DNA of 64,000 nucleotides from Tetrapyrgos nigripes (lineage: Eukaryota > Basidiomycota > Agaricomycetes > Agaricales > Campanellaceae), in assembly GCA_013368315.1 (NCBI GenBank), contig JAACJM010000125.1:1-64000 (forward strand). Reading direction: 5' to 3'. Made by a program: the position numbers and the translations under genes. How positions within the stretch are numbered: the stretch's first letter is position 1; every line of letters begins with the position of its first letter. Positions 43,420 through 54,262 of this stretch are shown here, piece after piece. The notes under the pieces are model-generated. The model had not been told where the DNA came from and did not search any database. It saw nothing but the letters and a program-made list of their open reading frames with translations.

Positions 43420-44817
43420 CTAGGCGGGCTGTTCTCTCTCCCTTCGCGCCAATTTCGCTATGTCTTCCAGATAAGACCGGATGGCCTCAATATACCTATC
43501 TGAAGCTTCCGTTCCAATCCTTAGCACCCCAGTCCATGGTTTCCCAATGAGGTCACGGATGATCAGCTCTGGTGTCGGAGTAGGTTCAAAAAAGTAAGCG
43601 TCTTCAGGATGTGTTGATCGTGTCAGTTGAGCCTGGGTGATTCGTCCCTTCCCACTCCTTTGCGTCTCCTTCTCTTTCCTTTCTGTCCTCTCTATTGCTT
43701 CCATAGCCTTGATCTCTTTATCCAATTTCCAGAACTCTTCGATCTGCTTATCCTCGTACAACTCATCTTGCTCTCCATATGATGGACTACCTGCTTCAGC
43801 AATAACTTGCTCAAGCCTTCTTCGCATTTCATTCAACTCAGCTTTCCGTTGGGTAAACGCTTGCTCCTGCCCATCACCCCTTTTCCCTCGGTTATCAAAC
43901 CTCTGCTGTCGTTGTTCCTTCTGATTCTCTCTTCGCTTCTCTGCATCCTTCCGTTCCCTTTCTGCTTCTTCCCTCCTCAGCTTCTCCTCCTCTTCGCTTC
44001 TCTTCCTTCGTTTCTCTTCTTTCTTCCGTCTTCTTTCGACCTCCTGCACGAGTTGATCTGGAGCTAGCAGTTCATCGTCCAATCCATGATCGTCTGCAAC
44101 GCCCTTTCCGTCCTCTTCCAAATTACCTGCCTGCTTGTCCAACAGTACCTCGAGTACCCTTTCAATCGTCGCCTGAGTAAAATCTCGACGTCCAACCAGC
44201 TTCTCTCGATTCACCACTCGAATCTGCCAGAAGTGTCCTGCGCCGGCAATTAGGATTACGATCATCTGCTGTGCAAACCTGGTGCAGCAGAAGAGAATCC
44301 TTGCTTGTGACATGACCTGCAGACGGGCAGATTCCAGCATGGATGCGATGGATTTGACGTAATCTCTGATAGTCTTGGGTGATCTGATGATAGAGCGTTT
44401 CAGTTCGGCAAGGATAGGAAGCTCTAGTTCGGAGATGCGGAGGGATCGAAAATCGAGATGCTGCTTTGTGATGCAGTGTTTCAGAAACTCTGCAGTGGAA
44501 CGATACGCAGGCCCGACATAAGCCACGGTTGGCAATATCATGCAATAATCAACTATCACCCCTCGTGCTCTGCCATCACTGATCGAACGATCCAGGTCGC
44601 CAACAGCCTCCACAGCACCTTGGGATGAGATATAAATGGGAAATTGAGGGCCGACAATGAAAATATCTTCGAAACCTCTGGACAAGGCGGAAAACAGTGT
44701 AGACCAGAAAGGATAAGTCAGCAGTTCGAGGCGACGGGGGTTTTGGAAGTAGGAGTTCACGAGTACTAGTGAAAGCAGTGCAGCAGTGAAATAATCCTGA
44801 AGCATGAAGGTCATCAC
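43420..44817 (-). CDS. C1: coiled-coil orphan protein, 465 aa
   Basis: Single uninterrupted frame. Residues 1-215 form a conserved domain: QNPRRLELLTYPFWS, then FEDIFIVGPQFPIY, a DGRARGVIVDYC strand, then LESARLQVMSQARILFCC, RFAQQMIVILIAGAGHFW. Residues ~255-330 are a highly charged Glu/Arg/Lys coiled coil, followed by a linker and a conserved C-terminal block TPELIIRDLIGKPWTGVLRI..EASDRY. The paralogue C2 (58848-60089) matches in all blocks, and B1/B2 share the Gln-helix then beta G.(F/H)(S/W) pattern. It lies 242 bp downstream of D1 on the same strand. Role unknown; the position suggests joint work with D1. Confidence 0.85.
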   Translation of the reverse strand: MMTFMLQDYFTAALLSLVLVNSYFQNPRRLELLTYPFWSTLFSALSRGFEDIFIVGPQFPIYISSQGAVEAVGDLDRSISDGRARGVIVDYCMILPTVAYVGPAYRSTAEFLKHCITKQHLDFRSLRISELELPILAELKRSIIRSPKTIRDYVKSIASMLESARLQVMSQARILFCCTRFAQQMIVILIAGAGHFWQIRVVNREKLVGRRDFTQATIERVLEVLLDKQAGNLEEDGKGVADDHGLDDELLAPDQLVQEVERRRKKEEKRRKRSEEEEKLRREEAERERKDAEKRRENQKEQRQQRFDNRGKRGDGQEQAFTQRKAELNEMRRRLEQVIAEAGSPSYGEQDELYEDKQIEEFWKLDKEIKAMEAIERTERKEKETQRSGKGRITQAQLTRSTHPEDAYFFEPTPTPELIIRDLIGKPWTGVLRIGTEASDRYIEAIRSYLEDIAKLARREREQPA

Positions 44818-44893
44818 AGATGGGCAACAATAAGTGATAGTTATATATGTATCCAGTCATACTATGTTCCACAGTGATACATAGATAGCTTAG

Positions 44894-45066
44894 CCAAAAG
44901 AAACAGTGCACATGTTCATGGAATGAATGTGAACGTAAAGGCCTTGGTGCGAGAGGAGTTCTAACTGAACAGGAATGTTTCCGGATGAGGGACCAACAAG
45001 AAACAATACACATGATCGATGGAGTGAATGTAAAGGCTATAGTGTGAGAGGAGCTCTAACTAATCA
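44894..45066. repeat. Two tandem ~100-bp copies between C1 and D1
   Basis: AGAAACA(G/A)T(G/A)CACATG, GGA(A/G)TGAATGT and GAGAGGAG(T/C)TCTAACT recur about 99 bp apart. The second copy reaches the D1 stop codon, so the duplication has enlarged the D1-C1 gap compared with the 88 bp of the D2-C2 locus. Confidence 0.65.
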
Positions 45067-45621
45067 GAAGAATCATGATGTTTCGGGATGGGGAACCGGT
45101 ACCACAACACCTGATCAACGTAGTGATGTGGAAGTTCGAAGAAATCCATATAAACCTCGAGAAGGCTGTCCAGCTCTTCCCGGACTAGGAACTTTGCGGA
45201 CATTGACGGCGTTCTATTGCTTCCGAACTGTACGAACATCTGGTCCTCTTCCAAGATATTAAAGTAAGGTGATCTAGGAGGATGAGCATGATGACCGCTT
45301 GTTGACAATAGACAATGTCACTTACGGGCACTTATCGCCGTACTGCTGCCACCACCGAGGACTAATAAACTCCTCTTCAACAGAAGAAAACCAGGAGCCA
45401 CATGATCCGTCCGGGTCAAAGACATCGATCAACTCGTACTTGTCGATAAGGAAACCCAATCCATAGTAAGGAGTAATCCTCCCGTCTGCTGTCAAAGTAC
45501 CGCGTAATTGGGTGGTTGGTCTTTGGGTAGAGTCTCTGGAAATAATCTATTATCAACGGTAAGTAATGGGACCTCTGCAGCAGACGCTCTCAGCGCACCG
45601 ATTAGAGCTTGAGGTCGACAT
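45060..45621 (-). CDS. D1: orphan protein, three exons, 148 aa
   Basis: Exons 45621-45599, 45535-45326 and 45273-45060; introns of 63 and 52 bp, both in phase 2 as in D2. Starts MSTSSSNR. Blocks shared with D2: LRGTLTADG, PYYGLGFLIDKYELIDVFDP, GS(C/Y)GS.F, SPYFNILEEDQMFVQFGSN and LWYRFPIP. The alternate donor after GTCTGCTGCAGAG was rejected because only the GTGCGC donor gives the D2 phase. Similar in general layout to the A proteins (V.G.G/W core, then a strand run ending in N). C1 follows downstream. Confidence 0.8.
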
Positions 45622-48600
45622 GGCGGTTCAAACCAAACTTCAACACAAGTCATGTGGTTTCTCGGCTTTGCTTGTTTGGATACAAATGTGCAGCCAAATA
45701 ACTACAAACTTTCTTCCCCGACGCCAACAGCACACCCTGTTTCTGATCAGGATTTATGGGTTTCTTAGTTCTTTATCCGCCACAATTCCAGACTACTTAT
45801 TCATATAAAGCTATTTCGCATGCCAGTGTTGAAATACGCTGTGGCACACTGAGTTGGCCCAGGGGTGAAAGAACGTTTGACCTCGTATTGGTTGCATATT
45901 AGTACCAGAGGCAAACGAGTAAGGAATACAACGGATGTAACTACGTATTTATACTCCGTAAATAGCGAAAAATGCCTCAAACAAAGACCTCATGACCCCC
46001 CTATACGTCAAGGGGCTGTATCCAGCTTGTCTTGGCAAAAGTCCAAATCCAACAGCCAGATAGATTACATAGATAGATAGATAATACACGGCGTGGTCCT
46101 CTACGAACATGCCGGGCGTAGATGTAATACATCTACTCCAAACACACGACCAGCAGAATCAAGCACGTCAGCGCCGTGACGGTAGTTCCACGGCGAGTGA
46201 TTGGATCAGGAACTTGGAGTGCCATTTCAAAAACGTCGAATCTTGTCTTGATGGTGTATATAATGTGATATGAAGGCCCTCAGTAATCTGCTAGGGAGAT
46301 GGTTTGGAATAGAAAAAAAATCCATGATGGTTTTGTGGGTAGTGAAAAGCACGGGTCTGACAGGTACGGGTCCCGATTTGGAAACCCGCGCCAACCCGTA
46401 CCCGTACAAGCAGACCTGCCATACCCGTCAAATAAAAATTTTACTAAAAGTGTACATAGTAATACAATACATGTAGATGCAATTTTAAAATACATATCAC
46501 AGTAATTCTGTATTTCAGATTCTCGTGGCTGAAAAGGCATATAGCCATGTGCTCTACACAAATATGGTAGGGTCAGTGATGCGAGCAGAATCCTCAGAAG
46601 ACGAAAGCGTACCTCTTTGAAGTGATGCGCACCCTTGAGCCAAACTCATCTGGCGTCAACCTGAAGCCACCGTCCAACACACGCTTCTCATCATCTAATT
46701 ACGGCGATGTCGAGCCACAGTCCAAGTCAGAGTAGATGGACCTGTCTGCGTAGGTTGCATATTGTTATTGAGAGGGTAAAGAATGAGCAAGGAGTCACGT
46801 ACAAGTCACCAAGCATTCGTTCTCGCAGCGAGAGACCACCAAAAGCCATTGGAAATGGATGTCTACAGAACCAGCTTCGAAGGACGGATCTGCATAAAAT
46901 GGTAAGAGGGAGACATCAGGAAAAGGCCAAATAATACGTACTCTGACGTGACGATCATAGGATGGAGACGAAACAAAGCCTTTGCTGGAGCCAGTGCCCA
47001 ATTTCAATCCCACAGCACCGTTTTGATCCGCATCAGAAGTCTGCGTCTGCGTAGCGCAGCGCAGGTGAAGCTGAAAAGGGTTAAGTAGCGGTGGAGGAAG
47101 CTTCAACGATCATCATGGTCCGGTCGGTCGAGGAGGTGAAGTTTCAGTTTCGGAGAGGAATATGTCGGTTTGTGCTTGTGAAGCATACAACGAAAATTAG
47201 TCAGCTGCTCCATATACTCAACCCAACACCCAGCGACCACCTGGCAACCACCCCGACTCGTAGGGCAATGGCATTTGTGGCACTCCTGAGCTGGACAGCT
47301 CAATAGCCGAGACAAGTAGACTCCGAAAACAAAGTGCACACAGCACACCGAGGAGACACTCACCATCATACGCATACGCATATGACGGACTCCCATTTCC
47401 CTCCACTTCGATCTTATTGCCTTCGTGGTTCCAGAATATCCTCTTTTGGCTCGGGAGACGCAGGTTGACCTAGGGGTTCCTTGGACGTTTCCTACATTTC
47501 CATTTCCTCTGGCGGTGGTATTCTTATTCTTGGTGTTGAGGTTCTGACGGTACAAACGGTCACTGGTTCGATCCTCGAGGAACTCCCCTTCTCATAGGGC
47601 CTCGGGATTTCGCCCTTCACGGAACCAGTGGCTGAGGATCGGGACAGGCGTGGGAAACCTGAATCGATTCGGGGTCTTCTATATAAGGACACCGATCTGG
47701 GCCTGAGGAACCCAGAAAGGAGATTGCCTCGAAGGGGAGGTAAGGGTCACGTCCCTTACTCCATATATAGAGCCTGCGACGGTATTCACACGTACCGAAT
47801 ATTGTGGCCTTTTGGTCCAGTTGGAGGTTGGGTCTCATCGCAGGCTGACCTAATCCTTTACAGTTTCCTACATTTCCATTTCCTCTGGCAGTGGTATTCT
47901 TATTCTTGGTGTTGAGGTTGAAGTTACACCGTTGAAGTTGGAGCTCCTAAGGATCTTTCACACCACGTAGCAGGCTTGGCTGGAGCGAGAGTTGCATGAC
48001 CGGGTCTTCCTGTGACGCGATTGGTAGGGGAATATATACATGTTGGGTTCGCCGCAGCTGTGGAGATCAGAATGAGTATCAGCGAATGACGAGACAGGAA
48101 GAGTGAATGAAGATGGCAAAAAGCTACAGGTATAGAAAACCTATGGATAGGCATAACAGTATTTAACAGGTTGCAGCCTTAGTGGGTCCCCTACTCATTC
48201 TCCTGTGCCTTCTGCCCACTCACCTCTTCCTCTACCTCCGTCAAATCAGCATAATGGACATGGTCACCATGAAGAGTTGTAATTGTCGACGGTGAAGGAA
48301 CCGAGACTTGGTTATTCCGATATGTTTAACGGCTACCTGTTTCTTATACAGACGTCCAACTTCCCATATCTATTTCAATCTTTTTATTACTTCTCTCCTT
48401 ATGCTTCGGTCTTGCTATTGGCTTTATTTTATGCAGTCATGTAAGAGTACTATGCTTCTCTGTGAAAGGTTGCTCTGCAATGTGTCTGTTCCGTTGCTCG
48501 TTTGATTTGTCAGTACATACTTTAGACTTTAGGGTATTCGACTGGGTTTCATATCTCTAGTGAAGTCTTGACTCTAATAAATTACATATTACTCTATCTA

Positions 48601-48664
48601 GATCTCAAGCTATATCAAATTGGTATTGTATCACTCAGAACTAAAACTGCGAAGCCAGATCCTA
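45622..48664. other. Intergenic region with small repeats, no firm gene
   Basis: A GATA microsatellite lies at 46066-46083. An ~80-bp direct repeat at 47460-47545 and 47838-47920 shares TACATTTCCATTTCCTCTGG and TCTTATTCTTGGTGTTGAGG. Frames up to 150 codons (47103-47555 minus) show no features and overlap the repeat. Confidence 0.4.
46302..46440. repeat. Dispersed palindrome-like repeat, copy 2 (partner 12786-12925)
   Basis: Contains GGTACGGGTCCCGATTTGG, CCCGTACCCGTA and CAGACCTGCCATACCCG in the same order as the copy inside the 7-kb element. Confidence 0.55.
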
Positions 48665-50949
48665 CTAGTACGAGAGGTTGAGAATAAAATTTCTCCCTGT
48701 AGTCGATACTCCCAAAAACCGCGTATGTCCCGCCAGGAAATCCACCCTTCTGACACCTCCTTGTCGTTCCTGATACGCAGCATAGTCATCACGAATCCGC
48801 TCGTGTCTACGTTCATAAGCAGCGTTAACACGCCTCAGGTTGGACCGAGACCTGATCGCCCTATACTCCTCCTTCGTAACAGGGATACGAAGAGACCATT
48901 TACAATTGTCAACCACCGACGTTGAACCCCGTCAAAAGCCTCCGTCAATCATCGAGGTCAGTAGAAATTTACACACATCACACAGTACTTAGCCCGAAAC
49001 AAATTATTCTTATTCTTAGTACACGCATATGTAACCATCCCCTCCCAACCATCTTCCGTAACTCCTCCGGCGTGAGTTCCTTTCCATCTTTCCGAGTAGA
49101 GAAATATCCACTGGCGGTCTTGGCATCGATTTCGACGCGGGAGTCGGATGGGATGGGATGGTCTGTGTATGAGGGAATGAGTGAGTATATGCGCCACAAA
49201 AGTAGTAAAAAGGAATATGCACGAAAGAATAAGTATAAAACGAGTAGCAAGTGAAATAAATGTAAATACGAAATAAAAAAATGAAAGACCCAACTAAAGC
49301 CAAACGATCGGAGAATGAGGACGAGAACAAGAGATGATGCATTGAACAGAAAACATATGAAGTCAAAAAGATAAAGATAGGGCTGGAGAAGAAAGAACCG
49401 AGAAGGGCAAAAAAAAAAAAACGAGAAAAGAAAAGTAGGAACCAACCTAAAATCAGACGAACGGAGGACTCACCAGGCCACTCATATGTCCTCCCAATGT
49501 CCATCCCACGTCATATCACTCGTTGACACCATATTATCCCCTCGTCCTCCCTTCTTTCCTTCTGCACCTACAGATCCGTGACCATTGATGTCGATACCGA
49601 GCCAGTGTAAGACGTCTGGCATGGGGGTTGGAATCTATAACATGAAAACGGATAAAGAGACATCGTTAGTTGAGTAGAGGGTGAAGGAAGCGAAATGAAA
49701 AGAGGACTGAAGTAACATACTGACCCACAATAATCTCCTTACTCGCAAAATACCCATCCGCCGAATCCTCTTCCCTCTTCCTCAAGTTACGCACCACCTC
49801 TCCCAACACCGTCTCTTCTTTTCGGAAGCACCCAAACACCCTCCTCGTCCCATATCCGCCTGCACGTCCTGCGCCGTCCGAATACACTGCATATAACAAG
49901 TACGGTTTGGATGTACAGATATCACTCCCAAGCACCATTACATTCGTCGTGGACTCGGAGAGTAACGTGTACGTCGGGTGAGGAGGAATAGAGGAGAGGG
50001 AGGTCACCGAACATGTAGACGGTAAAGTTACCGATTGGGGGAAGGAAGGTTTTGATATCGGGTTGTGTGATGAGTTCGTGATACATTACACCAGTGTCCT
50101 CGAAGAGGATTGACGAAGGAGGGTTGCGGAACTGCAGAGGGTTAAAAAGACAAGAATGAGTGAAAGGTGATGAAGGAGAACAGTGGAGGAAGAGTTACAA
50201 GTCAGCAAGCGATGACGAAGATAAAAATGGGCCACTCACATCCCAAACCTCCCAGCTACACCCGGAAAATACCAAACGGGCTCTTCTGCTGCGTTACTCA
50301 AAGCAATATCAACACCAGGTTCAATACTCTCATTCACACTCCCATCCTCGCTCTTCATCGGGCAACTCTTCATCACAACCTTCCCATCCACGTCAATCTC
50401 CCCTCTCCTCACAGTCTCACCCAACTCACTCAACTTGATATGCGCACGTGTAACCGCAATGAAAACCCAGATATCCAAACCTTCGCCACCTTCTGCCTTG
50501 GTACAAAGCTCGTTAGTGAAGATCCGAGGAACAATGTGACCCTATGGATCAAAGGAGACGATTTTGCCGGGTGTCCACCATGATTGGTTGGGGTGGTCAT
50601 TGAGTAGTAGGGATGATGGGCAGAAGAGAAGTTGCGAGCGCGGTAGAGGATCTGGAGTGATGAGTGTTGAAAATTTTGATGGAAGAAGGACGGGAGCAGG
50701 TGGCTGGACGAAAGGATCTTTGGTGAACCAGAGTAGAGCGTAGGGTTGGATACCATGTTGGTCGGGATAAGCTATGATACACGTGTGTACGATGTTGAAA
50801 ACGAGCAACTTAGGCATGTCGGAGGAAAGAAAGATAGAAGGAAAGACGACTACGCCAGTAGCCCTCTGCATGAGAATCTTCCCTACCTTTCCTAAGACCC
50901 TGCTCAACCCGTTAGCCAAGAATGACCTCAACATGTAACATCCAACCAC
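48665..50949 (-). pseudogene. Multi-exon gene of unknown family, probably damaged
   Basis: Protein-like minus-strand segments in order: 50949-50545 (PKLLVFNIVHTCIIAYPDQ, WFTKDPFVQPPAPVLLP, NQSWWTPGKIVSF), then in the same frame after one TAG at 50542-50544 a continuation (PRIFTNELC, GLDIWVFIAVTRAHIKLSEL). Next, after a GTGAGT..CTGCAG intron, WEVWD joins FRNPPSSILFEDTGVMYHE. Then 49980-49725 (VMVLGSDICTSKPYLLYAV, GYGTRRVFGCFRKEE), 49165-49080 (VEIDAKTASGYFSTRKDGK) and 48916-48665 (VNAAYERRHERIRDDYAAY). Frames do not all join without shifts, and the in-frame stop suggests decay. Pieces are copied at 28270-28390 and 37670-37810. Function not recognised. Confidence 0.45.
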
Positions 50950-51435
50950 TCACCTTCCTCGTCCTCAAAATCGACACCCTACATATCGTCCCATCAAAAC
51001 CGAGTCCGTATGAGTGGCCACCACCTCCCTGATCACTGGTAAATGGTTCAGTCCTTCCTCCCCCAAAAGACGCATAACTTTAACCCAAACAGGGAGTCAC
51101 CCCAGCTATTTCAAACTTTCGGATACGTAGTATGGATTTCGGTGGGCAGAGAGAAACATGGAATGGCATAATAACTGCTGGCAGTTAGAAGAAAAGAATT
51201 TGCACTGGAGAGAGAGTACCTTCCCGGTCTATCGCTTCCGCATGAGCGTTAAGAGAGAGACGCGCTTGTTTGGTCGTGTTGAGATCAAACGCTTTCTCCT
51301 CGGACCGGCACTATGCACTGCGCCAGTTCTTACTGGACGAGACCTGTTTAAGATAAACCAGCTGCTGTATGCATGCTAAGACTTCTTGCAAAGCTCTGCA
51401 AATCCAGCTACATTTCTGGAGAAAGGATATACGGC
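50870..51435 (-). repeat. Duplicated block, copy 3, inverted
   Basis: Complement of 37195-37810 at moderate identity, including TTCTTGGCTAACGGGTTGAG, GAGGAAGGACTGAACCATTT and the CTTTCTCTCTGCCCAC words. It overlaps the 5' part of the gene remnant at 48665-50949. Confidence 0.7.
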
Positions 51436-51636
51436 GAAACGCAGAAGTTTGGGGCGGTAAAGGAATGGTATAGAAATAGGGAGTGTGATGGAACTGTGGC
51501 ATTTTCCTATCTATCTTCGAATTACTCTTGCTGCCAGTGCATACCTTGAAGTATTGGCCATAAAACTATAATTAGAATGAAGCTGACAGCGAGTACTTTT
51601 ACATTGCGCGATGAGGTATATAATATACCAAAAGAT

Positions 51637-52484
51637 TCAAGTTGCCGCTTCATCTACAATTTGAACTTCCCTCAACTTCTGATGGATGTCCGAGTCAACC
51701 TCAAGGAATGAAACATAGTTCGGACCTTGCTCAAATTCCATGGGAACGTCGCACGACCACATAGCCGCTAAGCAGGACAACGAAAAAAGTCTGTCTAAAG
51801 CAGCGTTGTAAAGACTCCAATCTTCGCATTCAAAGAGAGTGAGATGGCAATGGGCCGCAACGAGGAAAGGATGGATGTCACTCTTAAATTGTGGCATGTC
51901 AGTATACGGATAGTCAAAGTGGGTTGTACCATGAGACCCATGGACAAAAATGCGGTCCGTGATACCGAGGTTGATGAGCTCATATTCGTATTCCTTGAAG
52001 GGCAGTACCTGTAAATATTGAGGAACGGCGTAAAGGTAGTTTACTTCATAGCTCACTTTGGCAAAATGAAGACGCCTACTCATTGGATTAGCGTAGTTGT
52101 ACCGTTGAAGATCTGCCATGAGCTCCAAGGTCTCTTCCGTCGGCGCAAACGACCATTTCCCTGCCTTCAGTACTCTCGACATGCTAGGTTGGACTGAAAG
52201 TCGCTCAATGTTTCATACTTTGCAAATGAAATGAGCAGACACTTACGAGAAATGAGATTTATAGTGCTCTCCAAACATAATTCTGACTTCTTGAGGCCCA
52301 TGAAATACTCGATGTAATGAGGCTAAGTCGGGTCAATGACGGAGTAGAGGAAGAGTAAGTGACAACTTACATGAGGCAAGTGGGAGGGAAACAAGAACTG
52401 AAGCTCCGGGGAAGTTCTCTCTGATGCGAGTGAGAGAGAGTCTATACTAACGGCGCCATTCCTGACAGCTTGCGTCGGAGACAT
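51637..52484 (-). CDS. E: orphan protein, three exons, start region uncertain
   Basis: Main exon 52183-51637 reads MSRVLKAGKWSFAP.., then LYAVPQYLQVLPFKEYEYEL, TTHFDYPYTDMPQF, HPFLVAAHCHLTLFECEDW and ends VDEAAT. Upstream exons: 52484-52371 (MSPTQAVRNGAVSIDSLSLA.., ending LFPSHLPH) and 52322-52247, with introns of 48 and 63 bp. The middle exon joins the main exon in frame only as SLHRVFHGPQEVRIMFGEHY, but joins exon 1 only in another frame, so there is either a one-base error or mutation, or a different exon 1. The P....HCHLTLFE(C/D) block recalls RHADLVLMLWDN of A1, so E may be a distant A/D relative. Divergent from F by 118 bp. Confidence 0.6.
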
Positions 52485-52602
52485 GGTGGTGAGTGGAAAG
52501 AAGCAACCAGCGTCATGTGACCGTAGTTGAGGGGCTCGGTAGTTTCCGAAAGACAGAACCCCTCGCGGCAACCTCGAGGGTGAACTTCACTAAACGCTCA
52601 TC
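52485..52602. promoter_or_regulatory. Short divergent promoter between E and F
   Basis: Only 118 bp separate the two start codons, so promoter elements must overlap. No TATA box seen. Confidence 0.45.
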
Positions 52603-54262
52603 ATGCAGCAAAGCTCTCCCGAGTACAACCCAGAACAACAAAAACTTCGAGAACAGACGTTTGAAAGTACTCCTCCCTATAACCTGAACCATAAATTTGA
52701 CCCCAGGACATCGAAACCTAAAAACAGACTGATAGCAGCATCTCTGCTTGGTTACCTATGCATTTTGTCCCACCAGTACGGAGGCGAGATTAAGAGGATA
52801 GTCCAAGGTGCCCACCTCATCGCTAGAAGTCACCCGCTGAAACTGGTATGTATCGAATTGTACATTATCTTTGCCTCGAATATCATTATTACCTATTATT
52901 ACAGGTGGGGGAGATTGAGTGCGCTATCGGTTTAGAGCCAGGAACTCTGCATCTAGACACGAGATATAACATCATTTTGGGTGGGTCCTGTGCTTCACTA
53001 GTAAATAAATCTCTCAGTACTTACTTATAGGATTATCATCTTAACAGTACGATCAGACCTTCACAGCTCGTTTGACGATGATGCCTGGTGCCTGCTCCCT
53101 GTGGACAGCGAGCTCGAAAAGATATTGCATGTTATTCGCCATAACCAGAAGGTCTCCCAAAATTCAGAGCAACCCGAGCGGCTTCTCGAGGTGAGACAGC
53201 ACCTATGCAACTCATGAGGCACTGACTCCTCACCTGCTTCCAGGAGCTTCCAATTTCCTCGGAATCACTGTATTCATATCGTTTTACTTCTCTCAGATAC
53301 GGACCTGGTGACGCCATTCACCAACGAGATATCGACTTTTCTCGATCTACAAACATCTCCGATCGACCGTATGAATATACCGGTCATTACACCGCTTATT
53401 TCTACCCTTTCCAGGAACAAGCAATGCAAAATATCCAATGTCCCGCGTACCCGTTTTTTGCGGCGTACAGTGCCGGTGAAAAGATGAATCGACTGTATAA
53501 AACCGATGCTCAATTGCACCACCACCTAATCACTGTTTATCCCTCCCTCAAAATAGCTGAAGATATTTATAACGGTTGCCACACCAACCCCAAACGCGCG
53601 GCGCGGAGCAATGAAACTTCTCAGCCAGAGCATCCAAATGCCGAGTCCCCATTTTCCTCTCAAGACTATGACGAGGAACTACTGGGAAGCTCTCCCGCAC
53701 GGCCCAATCAGCTTGAAGGGTTAGCCGCTAATCTGGCTGCTCAACTGGGTAGAGAACCGACCACGCCAAAACATGAGCAGTCACGGTGGATGCTACCAGT
53801 CAAGATTCCTCAGGTTGGACGAGTCGGACATGCGACTGCCTCACATATACCTTTCTCCGTTCGCGCGACTGACCCTCCTTCCCCACGCCTGGATGTTCGA
53901 CATTGCCAAACGTCGAGTACCTCAGTCAAAGTAGCCGACGATCTGCCAATCCTCCCGAAATTGCTGCTCAACCGCAGCGACGCCAACCCCAGTTGGAAAC
54001 TCGAGACGTTGATAGCGATCCTGTAATGAAACCAGATGTTTTTGGAGGAGGTAAGGATCTGATTCACTCGTATAAAGCTACTAAAATACGTCCAGGTTCT
54101 CGCAGGCCACTGGTGGCTTCGGGTCTGCAGTTGAGAGATGTTGGTGGTCAGCATTCTCAACCAGAAAGTATGGGTGGTGATAGAGTCTCAAGTGGTTCAG
54201 GTGTCGCCAGGGACGCTTCGAGCAGGAGTTCAAGGAAAGATGGAAGAAGGTTAAGGCATTAA
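52603..54262 (+). CDS. F: fungal protein with an HNH-like LRSDLH..FD-type motif
   Basis: Exons 52603-52845, 52905-52980, 53048-53190, 53244 to about 53810, then about 53815-53916, 53993-54050 and 54096-54262; introns of 45-76 bp. The first four exons are phase-consistent. The core GTLHLDTRYNIILVRSDLHS then SFDDDAWCLLP matches the N..LRSDLH..FD pattern that I associate with HNH-nuclease-like agaric proteins; the upstream His/Cys pair of a full HNH site was not found. Next: SLYSYRFTSLRYGPGDAIHQ, QCPAYPFFAAYSAGEKMNRL, an acidic linker, then (frame +1) RLPHIYLSPFARLTLLPHAW. The C-terminus is Ser/Arg-rich. A one-base frame change between about 53730 and 53812 is unexplained by any intron I can place. 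A broken partial copy lies at 62177-62460. Confidence 0.65.

Noticed and set aside
43637..44545. Several 86-127-codon frames on both strands within C1
   Set aside because: They are shadows of the C1 coding frame (mirror of the Glu/Lys/Arg coiled coil gives Ser/Phe/Leu-rich translations).
47555..47600. GGTTCGATCC word resembling a tRNA/SINE B box
   Set aside because: No A box at the right distance and no cloverleaf could be drawn; insufficient for a tRNA or SINE call.
48978..49504. Two 155-162-codon minus-strand frames rich in Phe/Ser/Leu
   Set aside because: They cover a T-rich intron-like stretch; only the part near 49080-49165 resembles a conserved exon.
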